A stretch of 64,000 nucleotides of DNA from SCTD01 sp963784675 (lineage in GTDB: Bacteria > Actinomycetota > Actinomycetes > Mycobacteriales > SCTD01), in the NCBI GenBank assembly GCA_963784675.1, contig CAWASE010000019.1:496001-560000 (forward strand), given 5' to 3'. Below, piece by piece: positions 25,874-35,404 of the stretch. A program made the translations under genes and the position numbers. The notes under the pieces are model-generated. The model saw only the letters and a program-made list of their open reading frames with translations, ran no database searches and was not told the DNA's origin. The first letter of the stretch is position 1. Each line of letters opens with the position of its first letter.

Positions 25874-26914
25874 TCAGCTGTAGCGGCGGACCCCGTCCCG
25901 GTCGTCGGTGCGGGTGAGGCGTCCCTGCAGGACCAGCAGCTCCAGGTGGGCGCCGGTCTCGAAGACCGCCATCATCGCGTTGAAGGTGTCCAGCGTGGAG
26001 AACGCGTGCTCGCGGCGCGTCCAGCCGACCCGCTCGGCGACGTCGGTGGCGGTGGCCTGCTGACCCTCGGCGAAGCCGTGCATCTGGTCCAGCCGGCGGC
26101 CGTGGAAGTCGATCAGCTCGTCGACGCGCGCGTGCGCGCTGGGCGCGACCGGCCCGTGCGCGGGCAGCAGCAGCGCGTCCGGGCGGGAGCGGACGACGGC
26201 CAGCGAGTGCAGGAACGCCCCCAGCGGGTCGGGGGTCGGTACGGGTTCGAAGCCGATCGAGGGGGTGATGGTCGGCAGCACGTGGTCGCCGGCGAACAGC
26301 AGCCCGCCCGCCAGGTCGTGGAAGACCAGGTGCCCGGCGGTGTGACCGGGGGTCTCGACGGCTTCCAGCACGCGACCGCCGGCGAGCTCGATGGGCCCGG
26401 CCTCCAGCCAGGTGTCCGGGCTCTCCCAGTCGGCGAGGTCCGGCTTGCTGCCCCGGACCCCCTTCTCGATGGTGTCGACGATCGAGCCCGCGCCGAAGTC
26501 GCGCAGCAGCTTCATCTGCGTCGACAGCGGCTCCCGGTCCGGGTTCTGCAGCGCCTCCAGCGTCGGCCGGTCACCGGCGCCGAGCCCGACGTGCGCGCCG
26601 ACCTGGCGGCGGACCGCGACGGCCTGCGTGTAGTGGTCGCGGTGCACGTGGGTGATGAGGAAGCGCTTGACGTCCGGCAGCCCGGCCCCGAGGGTCGCGA
26701 GCGCCTTGCCGAGCAGCTCGGCCGACTCCGGGATCGCCCAGCCGCCGTCGATGAGCACCAGGCCGTCGTCGGTGCGCACGACGTAGACGTTGACGGCCCG
26801 CAACCCGTCGTTGGGCAGGGGCAGCGGCACGCGGTACACGCCGGGCGCGACCTCGTGGGCACCGGGCTCGACCCAGGCGTGACGGTCGAAGGGGAGGATG
26901 CTGTCGGCGCTCAT
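25874..26914 (-). CDS. MBL-fold metallo-hydrolase, LACTB2-like
   Basis: 346 aa. Zinc motif THVHRDHYTQA, the later HTAGHLVFHD, FAGDHVLP, and LLPAHGPV complete the dinuclear site. A C-terminal winged-helix-like region (about 270-346: ATDVAERVGWTRREH) matches the LACTB2/glyoxalase II-like subgroup. ATG lies 9 nt downstream of the menD stop on the same strand, so it is probably the last gene of menC-menD. It could be a thioester hydrolase in menaquinone synthesis, but this is inference. Confidence 0.88.
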   Translation of the reverse strand: MSADSILPFDRHAWVEPGAHEVAPGVYRVPLPLPNDGLRAVNVYVVRTDDGLVLIDGGWAIPESAELLGKALATLGAGLPDVKRFLITHVHRDHYTQAVAVRRQVGAHVGLGAGDRPTLEALQNPDREPLSTQMKLLRDFGAGSIVDTIEKGVRGSKPDLADWESPDTWLEAGPIELAGGRVLEAVETPGHTAGHLVFHDLAGGLLFAGDHVLPTITPSIGFEPVPTPDPLGAFLHSLAVVRSRPDALLLPAHGPVAPSAHARVDELIDFHGRRLDQMHGFAEGQQATATDVAERVGWTRREHAFSTLDTFNAMMAVFETGAHLELLVLQGRLTRTDDRDGVRRYS

Positions 26915-26923
26915 CCGTCGTGT

Positions 26924-28607
26924 CTACTCCACGACGCGTCCGCCGAGGCTGCGGGCGGCGGCGACGCGCAGGGCCCGGTCCAGGTCGACGGCGGCGACGC
27001 GGTCGGTACGCACCTCCACGACGCGGATCCCCCCGCCGGCGGCGAGCGCCTCCCGCAGGCCGGCCCGGTCGTCGACCCGTCGCCACGGCGTACCGGTGGC
27101 GGCGCACAGCGCCTGCAGGTCGACGCCGTGGGGCGTGCCGAACATCCGCTCGAAGGCTCCGGCGTGCTCGTCGGCCCCCTGCTCGAGCAGCCCGAAGATG
27201 GCCCCGCCGTCGTTGTGGACGACGACCACCGTCAGGTCCGGTCGCGGTTCGGACGGGCCCAGGACCAGACCGTTGCTGTCGTGCAGGAAGGTGAGGTCGC
27301 CGAGCAGCGCGACGCTGGGGCCAGCGTGGGCCAGCGCCGCCCCGACCGCGGTCGACACCATCCCGTCGATGCCGGCGGCGCCGCGGTTCGCGAGCACCCT
27401 GGTCCCTGCAGGCGTCCCGGCCAGGAACAGGTCGCGCACGGGCTTGGACGAGCCGACCACCAGCAGCCCGGGCGCGGCGCCGGCCACGACGGCAGCGACA
27501 GCCGGTTCGGTCAGGGTCGGCTGAGCGGCCAGCAGGTCGTCGACGGCAGCGGCGACCTGCTGGCCCGCGTCGAGCCAGCCGCTGAGCCATTCTGGCGCTG
27601 CAGCAGCAGTTCCGGGCTCGGGGACGGCGGGCAGCACCCGCGCGGCGGTGCGGCTCGGGTCGGGCCAGCCGCCCATGGCCGCCACGACGTCGCACGGCGA
27701 GCCGGCGGCCAGGCGTCCCACCGCGCGGCTGAGCGTCGGGCGTCCGACGACGAGCACCCGGTCGGGGCGGTGCGCGGACAGGAACTCCGGCACACCCAGC
27801 AGCAGCTCGGCGGCCACGACCGTGTTCGGGCTGTCGCTCGCCCCCGCGCTGGGCTCGGCGACGACGGGGAAGCCGCGCACCTCGGCCAGGTTCAGGGCGG
27901 CCCGGGCCGCTGCCGCCGGACCGTCGCCCAGGATCACCAGGGTGCGCGCGGGCAGGTCGTCGACGCCACCCGCCGCGGCCGGCGGCGGCAGCACCGACGT
28001 CCAGGCCTCCTCGGCGTCACGACCGGCCAGCGGCTCGACCCAGGCCTGCGCGTCGTCCGGGGTGAGGGGTTCGCGGAGGCCGAGGTTCAGGTGCACCGGG
28101 CCGGGCCGGCCGTCCAGCGTCCCGTGCGCGGCGGCCAGCGCCCGGCACGTGAGCGAGCGCCAGTAGGCGTTGTCCCCGGCTCGCTCCGCGGGGGTGCCCA
28201 CCTCGGCGAACAGCCGCACCGCCGCGCCGTACAGGCCGACCTGGTCGACGGTCTGGTTCGCTCCGGTGCCGCGCAGCTCGGGTGGCCGGTCGGCGGTCAG
28301 CACCAGCAGGGGCGCGCCGGAGTGCGCGGCCTCCAGCACCGCAGGGTGCAGGTTGGCCGTCGCCGTCCCGGACGTGGTCACGACCGGCACCAGCGACGCC
28401 GGACACCTTGGCCAGCCCGAGCGCGAGGAAGCCGGCCGAGCGCTCGTCGATGCGGACGTGCAGCCGCAGCCGGCCGGCGGCGTCGGCGGCGTGCAGCGCG
28501 AACGCCAGCGGCGCCGACCGCGAGCCGGGCGACAGCACCGCCTCCCGCACGCCGCCGCGCACGAGCTCGTCGACGAGCACGCGGGCCAGAGCGGTCGAGG
28601 GGTTCAC
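26924..28607 (-). CDS. menD: SEPHCHC synthase MenD, one frameshift
   Basis: About 560 aa thiamine-diphosphate enzyme joining isochorismate and 2-oxoglutarate. Starts at GTG 28607 (MNPSTALARVLVDELVRGG), with the ThDP region LSPGSRSAPLAFAL and RIDERSAGFLALGLAK. The frame then changes by one base near 28393. The rest (VVTTSGTATANLHPAVLEA to the C terminus) is in the next frame, with LTADRPPELRGTGANQT and LLGDLTFLHDSNGL. The span of 1684 nt is one base too long. The start overlaps the menC stop (GTGA). Confidence 0.92.
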
Positions 28608-29591
28608 AGGGGTGATCCTGCCGCGAGCAGGGCGTGGCAGCGCGCCAGCCGGTCCAGCCACCAACGGGTGCGTCCGGGATCGGCGGCGTGCTCGGCCAGC
28701 AGGTCCGCGGAAGGCTCCACCGGGCCGACGTCGATCGAGCCGCTGCGACCGTCCAGCGAGGGCGAGACGACGTCGCCCGAGAGCAGGCTCGTGGTGGCGA
28801 GGCCGCACGCGAAGGGCAGCTCCGGCAGCGCCGCGGCCAGCGCGACGCCCGCGCTGATGCCGACCGAGGTGTCGAGCGCGCTGGAGACGACGACCGGCAG
28901 TCCGCACGCCAGCGCGATCTCCAGCGCTGCCCGCACCCCGCCCAGCGGGGCGACCTTCAGCACCAGCAGGTCCGCGGCCCCGGCACGCGCCACCCGCAGC
29001 GGGTCCTGCGCCTTGCGGACGCTCTCGTCGGCTGCGACGAGCACCGCACCGGCCAGCTCGGAGCGCAACAGGGCCAGCTCGGGCACCGTCGCGCACGGCT
29101 GCTCGACGTACTCGAGCCCATAGCCGACGAGCGCGTGCAGCGCGGTCAGGGCCTGCGGCACCGTCCACCCGCCGTTGGCGTCGATGCGCAGCCGTGCGTC
29201 CGGTCCGAGCACGTCCCGCACCGCGGCGACCCGGGCGACGTCGTCGGTCAGCACCTGGCCGGTCTCGGCGACCTTGACCTTCGCCGTCCGGGCGCCGGGG
29301 AAGCGGGCGAGCACGTCCGGCACGTCGGCGGCCGGCTACGGCCGGGACCGTCGCGTTCACCGGTACGGACGGGCGCACCGGCGCCGGGAACCCCTGCCAG
29401 GCAGCCTCTGTCGCGGCGGCCAGCCAGCGGCTCGCCTCCTCGTCGTCGTACTCCAGGAACGGGGCGAACTCGCCCCAGCCGGCCGGTCCGTGCAGCAGCA
29501 GCGCCTCGCGGTGCCGCACCCCACGGAAGGGGACCCGCATGGGCAGGGAGACGACGTGCGCGTCCAGCTCGTGCACCGGGGGCAGCCGCAC
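28604..29591 (-). CDS. menC: o-Succinylbenzoate synthase MenC, one frameshift
   Basis: About 328 aa enolase-superfamily enzyme that dehydrates SHCHC to o-succinylbenzoate. Start GTG 29591 follows AGGAGGG. The first part reads VRLPPVHELDAHVVSLPM ... PAGWGEFAPFLEY ... VPVNATVPAV. The frame then moves by one base near 29340 to DVPDVLARFPGARTAKVKVAE. Metal ligands and catalytic lysines are visible: AKVKVAE, RIDANGGW, EQPC, AADESVR, and LLVLKVAPLGG. The span of 988 nt is one base too long. Diverges from menB with only 27 bp between the starts. Confidence 0.92.
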
Positions 29592-29605
29592 CGCGTGCTC
29601 CCTCC

Positions 29606-29611
29606 TAGGCT
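29606..29611 (+). promoter_or_regulatory. -10 box of leaderless menB transcript
   Basis: TAGGCT, 7 nt, then GTG at 29619. On the opposite strand the same bases lie within the menC ribosome binding site region, so the menB and menC control signals are interleaved. Confidence 0.55.
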
Positions 29612-29618
29612 GACGGAC

Positions 29619-30539
29619 GTGACTGCCACCGTGTCCGAGCTGTTCGACCCGACGCAGTGGCAGGAGGTCGCGGGCTTCGACCTGCAGGACATCACCTACC
29701 ACCGCCACGTCGCTCCGGGGCGCGCCGGGGGAGTCGTGCGCGTCGCCTTCGACCGGCCCGAGGTGCGCAACGCCTTCCGTCCCGCGACCGTCGACGAGCT
29801 GTACCGGGTGCTGGACCACGCCCGCATGTCGCCGGACGTGGGCTGCGTGCTGCTGACCGGCAACGGTCCGTCGGCCAAGGACGGCGGCTGGGCGTTCTGC
29901 TCCGGCGGCGACCAGCGCATCCGTGGGCGCGACGGCTACCGCTATGCCGACGGGGAGCGGGCCGACAGCATCGACCCGGCGCGCTCGGGTCGGCTGCACA
30001 TCCTGGAGGTGCAGCGCCTGATCCGGATGATGCCCAAGGTGGTCATCTGCGTGGTCCCGGGCTGGGCGGCCGGCGGCGGCCACAGCCTGCACGCCGTCGC
30101 CGACCTGACGCTCGCGTCGGCGGAGCACGCCCGCTTCAAGCAGACCGACGCGGACGTCGGCAGCTTCGACGGCGGCTACGGCTCGGCGTACCTGGCCCGC
30201 CAGGTCGGCCAGAAGTTCGCCCGCGAGATCTTCTTCCTCGGTCGCACCTACGACGCGCAGGCGATGCACCGGATGGGCGCGGTGAACGAGGTCGTGCCGC
30301 ACGCGCAGCTCGAGACCGTCGCCATCGAGTGGGCGCAGGCCGTCCTGGGCAAGAGCCCCACGGCCCAGCGGATGCTGAAGTACGCCTTCAACGCGGTCGA
30401 CGACGGCATGGTCGGCCAGCAGGTCTTCGCCGGCGAGGCGACCCGGCTGGCGTACATGACCGACGAGGCCGTCGAGGGGCGTGACGCGTTCCTGGAGAAG
30501 CGCGACCCGGACTGGGACGCCTACCCGTACCACTTCTGA
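29619..30539 (+). CDS. menB: 1,4-Dihydroxy-2-naphthoyl-CoA synthase MenB
   Basis: 306 aa crotonase-fold enzyme closing the naphthoquinone ring. DRPEVRNAFRPATVDEL, the oxyanion-hole segment FCSGGDQRIRG, CVVPGWAAGGGHSLH, and KQTDADVGSFDGGYGSAYLAR are typical of MenB, including the Asp/Tyr region that sets it apart from other crotonases. The C terminus ends RDPDWDAYPYHF, a MenB hallmark. Its TGATG stop-start junction couples it to menE. Confidence 0.96.
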   Translation: MTATVSELFDPTQWQEVAGFDLQDITYHRHVAPGRAGGVVRVAFDRPEVRNAFRPATVDELYRVLDHARMSPDVGCVLLTGNGPSAKDGGWAFCSGGDQRIRGRDGYRYADGERADSIDPARSGRLHILEVQRLIRMMPKVVICVVPGWAAGGGHSLHAVADLTLASAEHARFKQTDADVGSFDGGYGSAYLARQVGQKFAREIFFLGRTYDAQAMHRMGAVNEVVPHAQLETVAIEWAQAVLGKSPTAQRMLKYAFNAVDDGMVGQQVFAGEATRLAYMTDEAVEGRDAFLEKRDPDWDAYPYHF

Positions 30540-31662
30540 TGCGTCCGCTGCGACCGGTCGGTGCGACGGCGGCGGCGTCTGCTGCCGGCGCTCGCCGCGG
30601 CGCTGGACGGTCGCGGAGCCGCCGTCCTGCCCGTCGCTCCCGGCACCGTCGCTCGGCGTGCAGGAGCCGGTCGACGACGACGTCGCCCTGGTCGTGCCGA
30701 CGTCCGGCTCGACCGGTGAGCCCAAGCAGGTCCTGCTGACCGCGGACGCGCTGCGCGCCTCGGCGCAGGCGACCGCGGACCGGCTCGGCGGGACAGGACG
30801 TTGGCTGCTGGCGATCCCTGCCACGCACATCGGGGGGCTGCAGGTGCTCGTGCGGTCGGTGCTCAGCGGCCTCGACCCCGTTCTGCTGGAGCAGGGCCGC
30901 TTCACCGCCGACCGCTTCGCCGCAGCCGGACCGGCCGACTACGTCTCGCTGGTGCCCACCCAGCTGGCGCGTCTGCTCGCCGACGAGCGCGACCTGCTGC
31001 CGGGCTTCGCCGCCGTGCTGCTGGGCGGCGCCGCCGCACCGGCCGGGCTGCTGGCCCAGGCCCGGGCACGGGGCGTGCGCGTCGTGACGACGTACGGCAT
31101 GAGCGAGACGTGCGGCGGCTGCGTCTACGACGGCGTCCCGCTCGACGGGGTCAGCGCCACCCTGGTGGACGGCAGGATCCACCTGTCCGGACCGGTGCTG
31201 GCGCGCGGCTACCGCCACCGGCCCGACCTGACGGCGGAGGTCTTCCGCGACGGCGGGTTCCGGACCAGCGACCTCGGCCGGCTCCGGTCGGACGGCACCC
31301 TGCAGGTGCTGGGCCGTGCGGACGACGTGATCGTCACCGGCGGCGAGAAGGTCGCTCCGGAGGCCGTGGCAGCCGTGCTGGCCGCGCAGCCGGCTGTCCG
31401 CGACGCGGTCGTGCTCGGCGTCGCAGACCCCGAGTGGGGCCAGCGGGTGGTGGCCGTGCTGGTGCTGCACGACGGCGCGACGTTCGGGCTGGACGACGCA
31501 CGCTCGGCCGTCGCCGCGAGCCTTCCCCGCACGCACGCGCCTCGCGAGCTCCTGGTCGTGCCGGTCCTGCCGACGCTCCCCTCCGGCAAGCCCGACCGGC
31601 TCGCCCTACGCTCGGCGGTGGAGACCCGTGCCGTCGTGGCCGGTCCGCGACCGCAGGAGTGA
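30539..31662 (+). CDS. menE: o-Succinylbenzoate-CoA ligase MenE, two frameshifts
   Basis: About 373 aa AMP-forming ligase, the compact actinobacterial MenE form. ATG 30539 begins MRPLRPVGA. One extra base near 30575 is needed to reach LPALAAALDGRGAAVLPVAP, and another near 30645 to reach SLGVQEPVDDDVALVVPTSGSTGEPKQ. The span of 1124 nt is two bases too long. Then VPTSGSTGEPK (P-loop), TYGMSETCGGC, GGFRTSDLGRL, GRADDVIVTGGEKV, and LPTLPSGKPDRLAL with the catalytic Lys. All motifs are present after correction. Confidence 0.88.
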
Positions 31663-31667
31663 CGCCC

Positions 31668-32537
31668 GTGACCAGCGCCGCCCACTGGCTCGAAGGGGCC
31701 CGCCCGCGCACCCTGCCGGCCGCCGTCGCCCCGGTGCTGGTCGGCACCGGCGCCGCGGCCGCCGCCGACGGCTTCGGAGCCGGTCGCGCCCTGCTCGCCC
31801 TGGTCGTCGCACTCGCGCTGCAGGTGGGCGTGAACTACGCCAACGACTACAGCGACGGGGTCCGCGGCACCGACGCCGACCGGGTCGGTCCGCTCCGGCT
31901 GGTCGGCTCCGGCACGGCGACGGCGTCCGCCGTCCGCAACGCTGCCGTGGCCTGCTTCGGGTTGGCGGCCGCCGTCGGGCTGGTGCTCGCCGCGCTGACC
32001 TCGTTCTGGACGATCGCCGTCGGCGCCGTGGCCATCGCCGCGGCGTGGGGCTACACGGGCGGCGCCAAGCCCTACGGCTACCGCGGGTTCGGCGAGGTGT
32101 CGGTCTTCGTCTTCTTCGGGCTGGTCGCCGTCATGGGCACCACCTACGTCCAGGTCGAGCGGCTGACCTGGCCGTCGCTGGCCGGTGGCGTGGGCTGCGG
32201 TGCGCTCGCCTGCGCGATCCTGGTGACGAACAACCTGCGCGACATCCCGACCGACGAGGTCAGCGGCAAGCGCACGCTGGCCGTGCTGCTGGGCGACCGC
32301 CGCACCCGCACCCTGTACCCGGCCCTGGTGGGCACCGCAGCAGTGGTACCGCTGCTGCTGGCGCTGTCGCACCCCGGGGCCCTGCTGGCTCTGCTGGCCC
32401 TGCCGCTGGCCCGCGGCCCGGTCGAGAGCGTGCGCCGCGGCGACGTCGGCCGTGCGCTCGTCCCGGTGCTGCAGGGCACCGGCCTGCTGCAGCTGGTGTA
32501 CGGCGTGCTGCTGGCCGTCGGGCTGGCGCTCGGGTGA
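31668..32537 (+). CDS. menA: 1,4-Dihydroxy-2-naphthoate polyprenyltransferase MenA
   Basis: 289 aa UbiA-family membrane enzyme that attaches the isoprenoid tail to DHNA. First aspartate motif NYANDYSDGVRGTDADR and second NNLRDIPTDEVSGKRTLA. About eight hydrophobic segments. GTG start 3 nt after the menE stop. Overlaps the DUF2237 gene by 4 nt. The final men methyltransferase is not in the window. Confidence 0.95.
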   Translation: MTSAAHWLEGARPRTLPAAVAPVLVGTGAAAAADGFGAGRALLALVVALALQVGVNYANDYSDGVRGTDADRVGPLRLVGSGTATASAVRNAAVACFGLAAAVGLVLAALTSFWTIAVGAVAIAAAWGYTGGAKPYGYRGFGEVSVFVFFGLVAVMGTTYVQVERLTWPSLAGGVGCGALACAILVTNNLRDIPTDEVSGKRTLAVLLGDRRTRTLYPALVGTAAVVPLLLALSHPGALLALLALPLARGPVESVRRGDVGRALVPVLQGTGLLQLVYGVLLAVGLALG

Positions 32538-32926
32538 GCGAGGAGCGCAACGTCCTCGGCGGACCGCTGCAGGAGTGCGGTACCGATCCGGTCACCGGCT
32601 ACTACCGCGACGGCTGCTGCGCCGCCGGGCCGGACGGGCAGGCGGTGCACCTGATCTGCACCGTCGTCACGGAGGCCTTCCTGGCCCACCAGCGCTCGGT
32701 GGGCAACGACCTGAGCACGCCGCTGCCGGCCTACGGCTTCCCCGGGCTGCATCCGGGCGATCGCTGGTGCGTCGTGGCCTCCCGCTGGCGGCAGGCCTAC
32801 CAGGACGGCGCTGCGGCCCCCGTCGTGCTGTCCTGCACCTCCGAGCGCGCGCTGGCGGTCGTGCCGCTGGAGTGGCTGCGCGCGCACGCCGTCGACGTGC
32901 CGGACGACGTCGGCGACCTGGCCTAG
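32534..32926 (+). CDS. DUF2237 family protein
   Basis: 130 aa; begins MSEERNVLGGPLQECGTDPVTGYYRDGCC, the family signature with conserved cysteines, followed by HLICTVVTEAFL and FPGLHPGDRWCVVASRW. Function unknown. Translationally coupled to menA, though members occur in many contexts. The conserved Cys pattern suggests a metal or redox site. Confidence 0.88.
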   Translation: MSEERNVLGGPLQECGTDPVTGYYRDGCCAAGPDGQAVHLICTVVTEAFLAHQRSVGNDLSTPLPAYGFPGLHPGDRWCVVASRWRQAYQDGAAAPVVLSCTSERALAVVPLEWLRAHAVDVPDDVGDLA

Positions 32927-33525
32927 CCCGGCTGCGCGGACTCCTGGCCCGCCCGCGGGCGGGCTCGCACGTGCATCCGCTCGCCCTGGCGTCCGAACAG
33001 GTTGAGCACCTCCGCGGGTCCGGGGCCGGGATTGCCGACGAAGTGCGGCACCCGGGTGTCGAACTCGACGACCTCCCCGGCCGTGAGCGTGAGGTCCTGG
33101 GCGCCGAGCAGCAGCCGGACCTGCCCGGACAGCACGTACATCCACTCGTAGCCCTCGTGGGTGGTCGGCTGCGGGTCGTCCGGCCAGCGACCGGCCGGCA
33201 GGATCTGCTTGAACGCCTGCACGCCACCGGGACGGCGGGTGAGCGGCACGAAGGTCGAGCCGTGCCGGCGGAACGGCTTCAGGTGCACCCGGGGGTCGCC
33301 GGTCTCCGGCGCGTCGACGAGCTCGTCGAGCGGCACGCGGTAGGTGCGCGCCAGCGGCAGCAGCAGCTCCAGGGTCGGCCGGCGCCGGCCGACCTCGAGG
33401 CGGGACAGCGTGCTCACGGAGATGCCGGTCGCCGCGGCGAGCTCGGCGAGCGTCAGGTCGTGCTCCTGCCGCAGCGCCCGCAGCCGTGGGCCGACCGCCT
33501 GTAGGAGGTCGGGGTCGGGGTCCAT
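32923..33525 (-). CDS. XRE-family regulator with C-terminal cupin domain
   Basis: 200 aa from ATG 33525. HTH (about 10-65): LRALRQEHDLTLAELAAATGISVSTLSRLEVGRRRP. Cupin (about 110-190): HEGYEWMYVLSGQVRLLLG, EVVEFDTRVPHFV, and NLFG. Regulators of this build sense small ligands and control divergent genes. It faces the oxidoreductase-methyltransferase gene across a region with TTGCCA half-sites. Confidence 0.9.
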   Translation of the reverse strand: MDPDPDLLQAVGPRLRALRQEHDLTLAELAAATGISVSTLSRLEVGRRRPTLELLLPLARTYRVPLDELVDAPETGDPRVHLKPFRRHGSTFVPLTRRPGGVQAFKQILPAGRWPDDPQPTTHEGYEWMYVLSGQVRLLLGAQDLTLTAGEVVEFDTRVPHFVGNPGPGPAEVLNLFGRQGERMHVRARPRAGQESAQPG

Positions 33526-33535
33526 GGTCGCGATC

Positions 33536-33562
33536 TTGCCACAATGGCAACGGGACTTGCCA
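33536..33562. promoter_or_regulatory. Candidate XRE-cupin operator
   Basis: Perfect palindrome TTGCCA-CAA-TGGCAA (33536-33550) plus a third TTGCCA half-site at 33557-33562, in the 67-bp gap between the divergent regulator and oxidoreductase starts. The likely target of the regulator itself; inference from position and symmetry. Confidence 0.5.
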
Positions 33563-33592
33563 ACGTGCCGCCAGGGGAGCACCCTCGCGGAC

Positions 33593-35404
33593 ATGGAGCA
33601 GACCTGGGACGTGGTGGTGGTCGGTGGCGGGGCAGCGGGCCTGAGCGGCGCGATGGCGCTCGGCAGATCCCGACGCTCGGTGCTGGTGCTCGACGCCGGC
33701 ACCCCGCGCAACGCGACGGCCGGGCACGCGCACAACTACCTGGGACGGGAGGGGGTCGCCCCGGCCGACCTGCTCGCCGCCGGCCGCGCCGAGCTGGCGC
33801 CCTACGACGTGCAGGTGCGCACGGCGACGGCGGTGCGCGGCCGGCGTGAGGACGACCGGACCCTGGCGCTGGACCTCGTGGACGGCAGCACGGTGCGTGG
33901 TCGCCGGGTGCTGCTGGCGACCGGCGTCGTCGACGATCTGCCGCCGGTCGACGGCCTGGCGCAGGCCTGGGGGAGCACGGTGCTGCACTGTCCGTACTGC
34001 CACGGCTGGGAGGTCCGCGACCGCGCGCTCGCCGTGCTCGCGACGGGCCCGATGGCCCTGCACCAGGTGCAGCTGTTCCGCCAGCTGTCCGAGGACGTCG
34101 TGCTGCTCACCCACACCGTCCCGGAGCTGACCGACGACCAGCGCGAGCAGCTGGCGGCGCTGCGGGTCCGGGTGGTCGACGGCGAGGTCGCGTCGTGGCG
34201 GCCGGGGGCCGTGACCCTCGCCTCGGGGCAGGTCGTGGCGCGCGACGCGCTCGTCGTCGCGTCCACCCCGCGCGTGCCGGCCGAGCTGCCGACCTCGCTG
34301 GGTCTGGTCGTCGTCGACCTGGAGCTGAACGGCCTGGTGCTGGGCGAGCGCGTGGAGGCCGACGCCACCGGACGCACCGACGTGCCAGGGGTGTTCGTGG
34401 CCGGCAACCTGCGCGAGCCGATGGCCCAGCTGATGGCCAGTGCCGCCGCGGGCACCATGGCGGGCGCCGTCATCAACGCCGATCTGATCGCCGAGGACCT
34501 GCGCGCCGAGGTGGAGCTGGCCCGCATGTTCACCGTCCAGGCCTGGGAGGAGCGCTACCGCGCGAAGCCGGCAGGCATCTGGAGCGGGGAACCGAACGCG
34601 GTGCTCGTCGCCGAGGCCGCGGACCTCGCCCCCGGCCGGGCGCTGGACGTCGGCGCCGGCGAGGGCGCGGATGCGCTCTGGCTGGCCGGACGCGGCTGGA
34701 CCGTGACGGGCAGCGACCTGTCCTCGGTCGCGCTGGAGCGCGCGAGGCGGCACGCGGAGCAGGCCGGACTGAGCGTCGCCTGGCAGCAGGTGGACCTGCT
34801 GGCGGACCCGCCCGATCCTGGGTCCTACGACCTGGTGACCGCCCACTTCATGCAGCTGCCGACGCCGGACCGTCGACGGCTCTACGCCGATCTGGCGGCG
34901 GCCGTCGCGCCGGGCGGCACGCTGCTGCTCGTCGGCCACCACCCGCAGGACCACGGCCGCCCGCCGGAGATGGCGCGCATGTTCTTCACCCCGGAGCAGC
35001 TCCTGGCCGATCTCGACGAACACGAGTGGGAGGTCGTCGTCGCCGACGTCCGCGCCCGGACGGCGACGAGACCCGACGGCACCGTCGGCCTGCTGCACGA
35101 CACGGTGCTGCGCGCCCGCCGGCACGACGAGCCGGGCTCAGGCGGTCGGGACCTCGTCGGTGGGTCGACGCGTGGCGCGGGCGACGAGATCGACCTGCAG
35201 GCCGTAGTGGTCGGACAGCGGCACCAGACCCTGCTCGGTGGGCACGGTCGGTCGGTCGTGCACGCGGCGGACGTCCGTGACCGTGAAGATCCGCGCGGCG
35301 GTTCGGTCGAGGAGGACGTGGTCGATGCGCTGCGCCTGCGAGCCGGAGAAGGGGGACCCGGCATTCAGCACGTTGCCGGGGTCCCAGGTCGCACCGACCT
35401 CTGA
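33593..35404 (+). CDS. Bifunctional FAD oxidoreductase / SAM-dependent methyltransferase
   Basis: 603 aa as read. Residues about 1-310 are a thioredoxin-reductase-like flavoprotein: VVVVGGGAAGLSGAMALGR, the active-site segment HCPYCHGWEV, and GVFVAGNLREPMAQL. Residues about 330-515 are a class I methyltransferase: ALDVGAGEGADALWLAGRG and DLVTAHFMQLP. Such fusions occur in actinobacteria. The last about 90 residues (after about 35135) have no domain and lie antisense over the EEP gene, so a stop may have been lost. Likely controlled by the divergent XRE-cupin protein. Confidence 0.88.
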   Translation: MEQTWDVVVVGGGAAGLSGAMALGRSRRSVLVLDAGTPRNATAGHAHNYLGREGVAPADLLAAGRAELAPYDVQVRTATAVRGRREDDRTLALDLVDGSTVRGRRVLLATGVVDDLPPVDGLAQAWGSTVLHCPYCHGWEVRDRALAVLATGPMALHQVQLFRQLSEDVVLLTHTVPELTDDQREQLAALRVRVVDGEVASWRPGAVTLASGQVVARDALVVASTPRVPAELPTSLGLVVVDLELNGLVLGERVEADATGRTDVPGVFVAGNLREPMAQLMASAAAGTMAGAVINADLIAEDLRAEVELARMFTVQAWEERYRAKPAGIWSGEPNAVLVAEAADLAPGRALDVGAGEGADALWLAGRGWTVTGSDLSSVALERARRHAEQAGLSVAWQQVDLLADPPDPGSYDLVTAHFMQLPTPDRRRLYADLAAAVAPGGTLLLVGHHPQDHGRPPEMARMFFTPEQLLADLDEHEWEVVVADVRARTATRPDGTVGLLHDTVLRARRHDEPGSGGRDLVGGSTRGAGDEIDLQAVVVGQRHQTLLGGHGRSVVHAADVRDREDPRGGSVEEDVVDALRLRAGEGGPGIQHVAGVPGRTDL

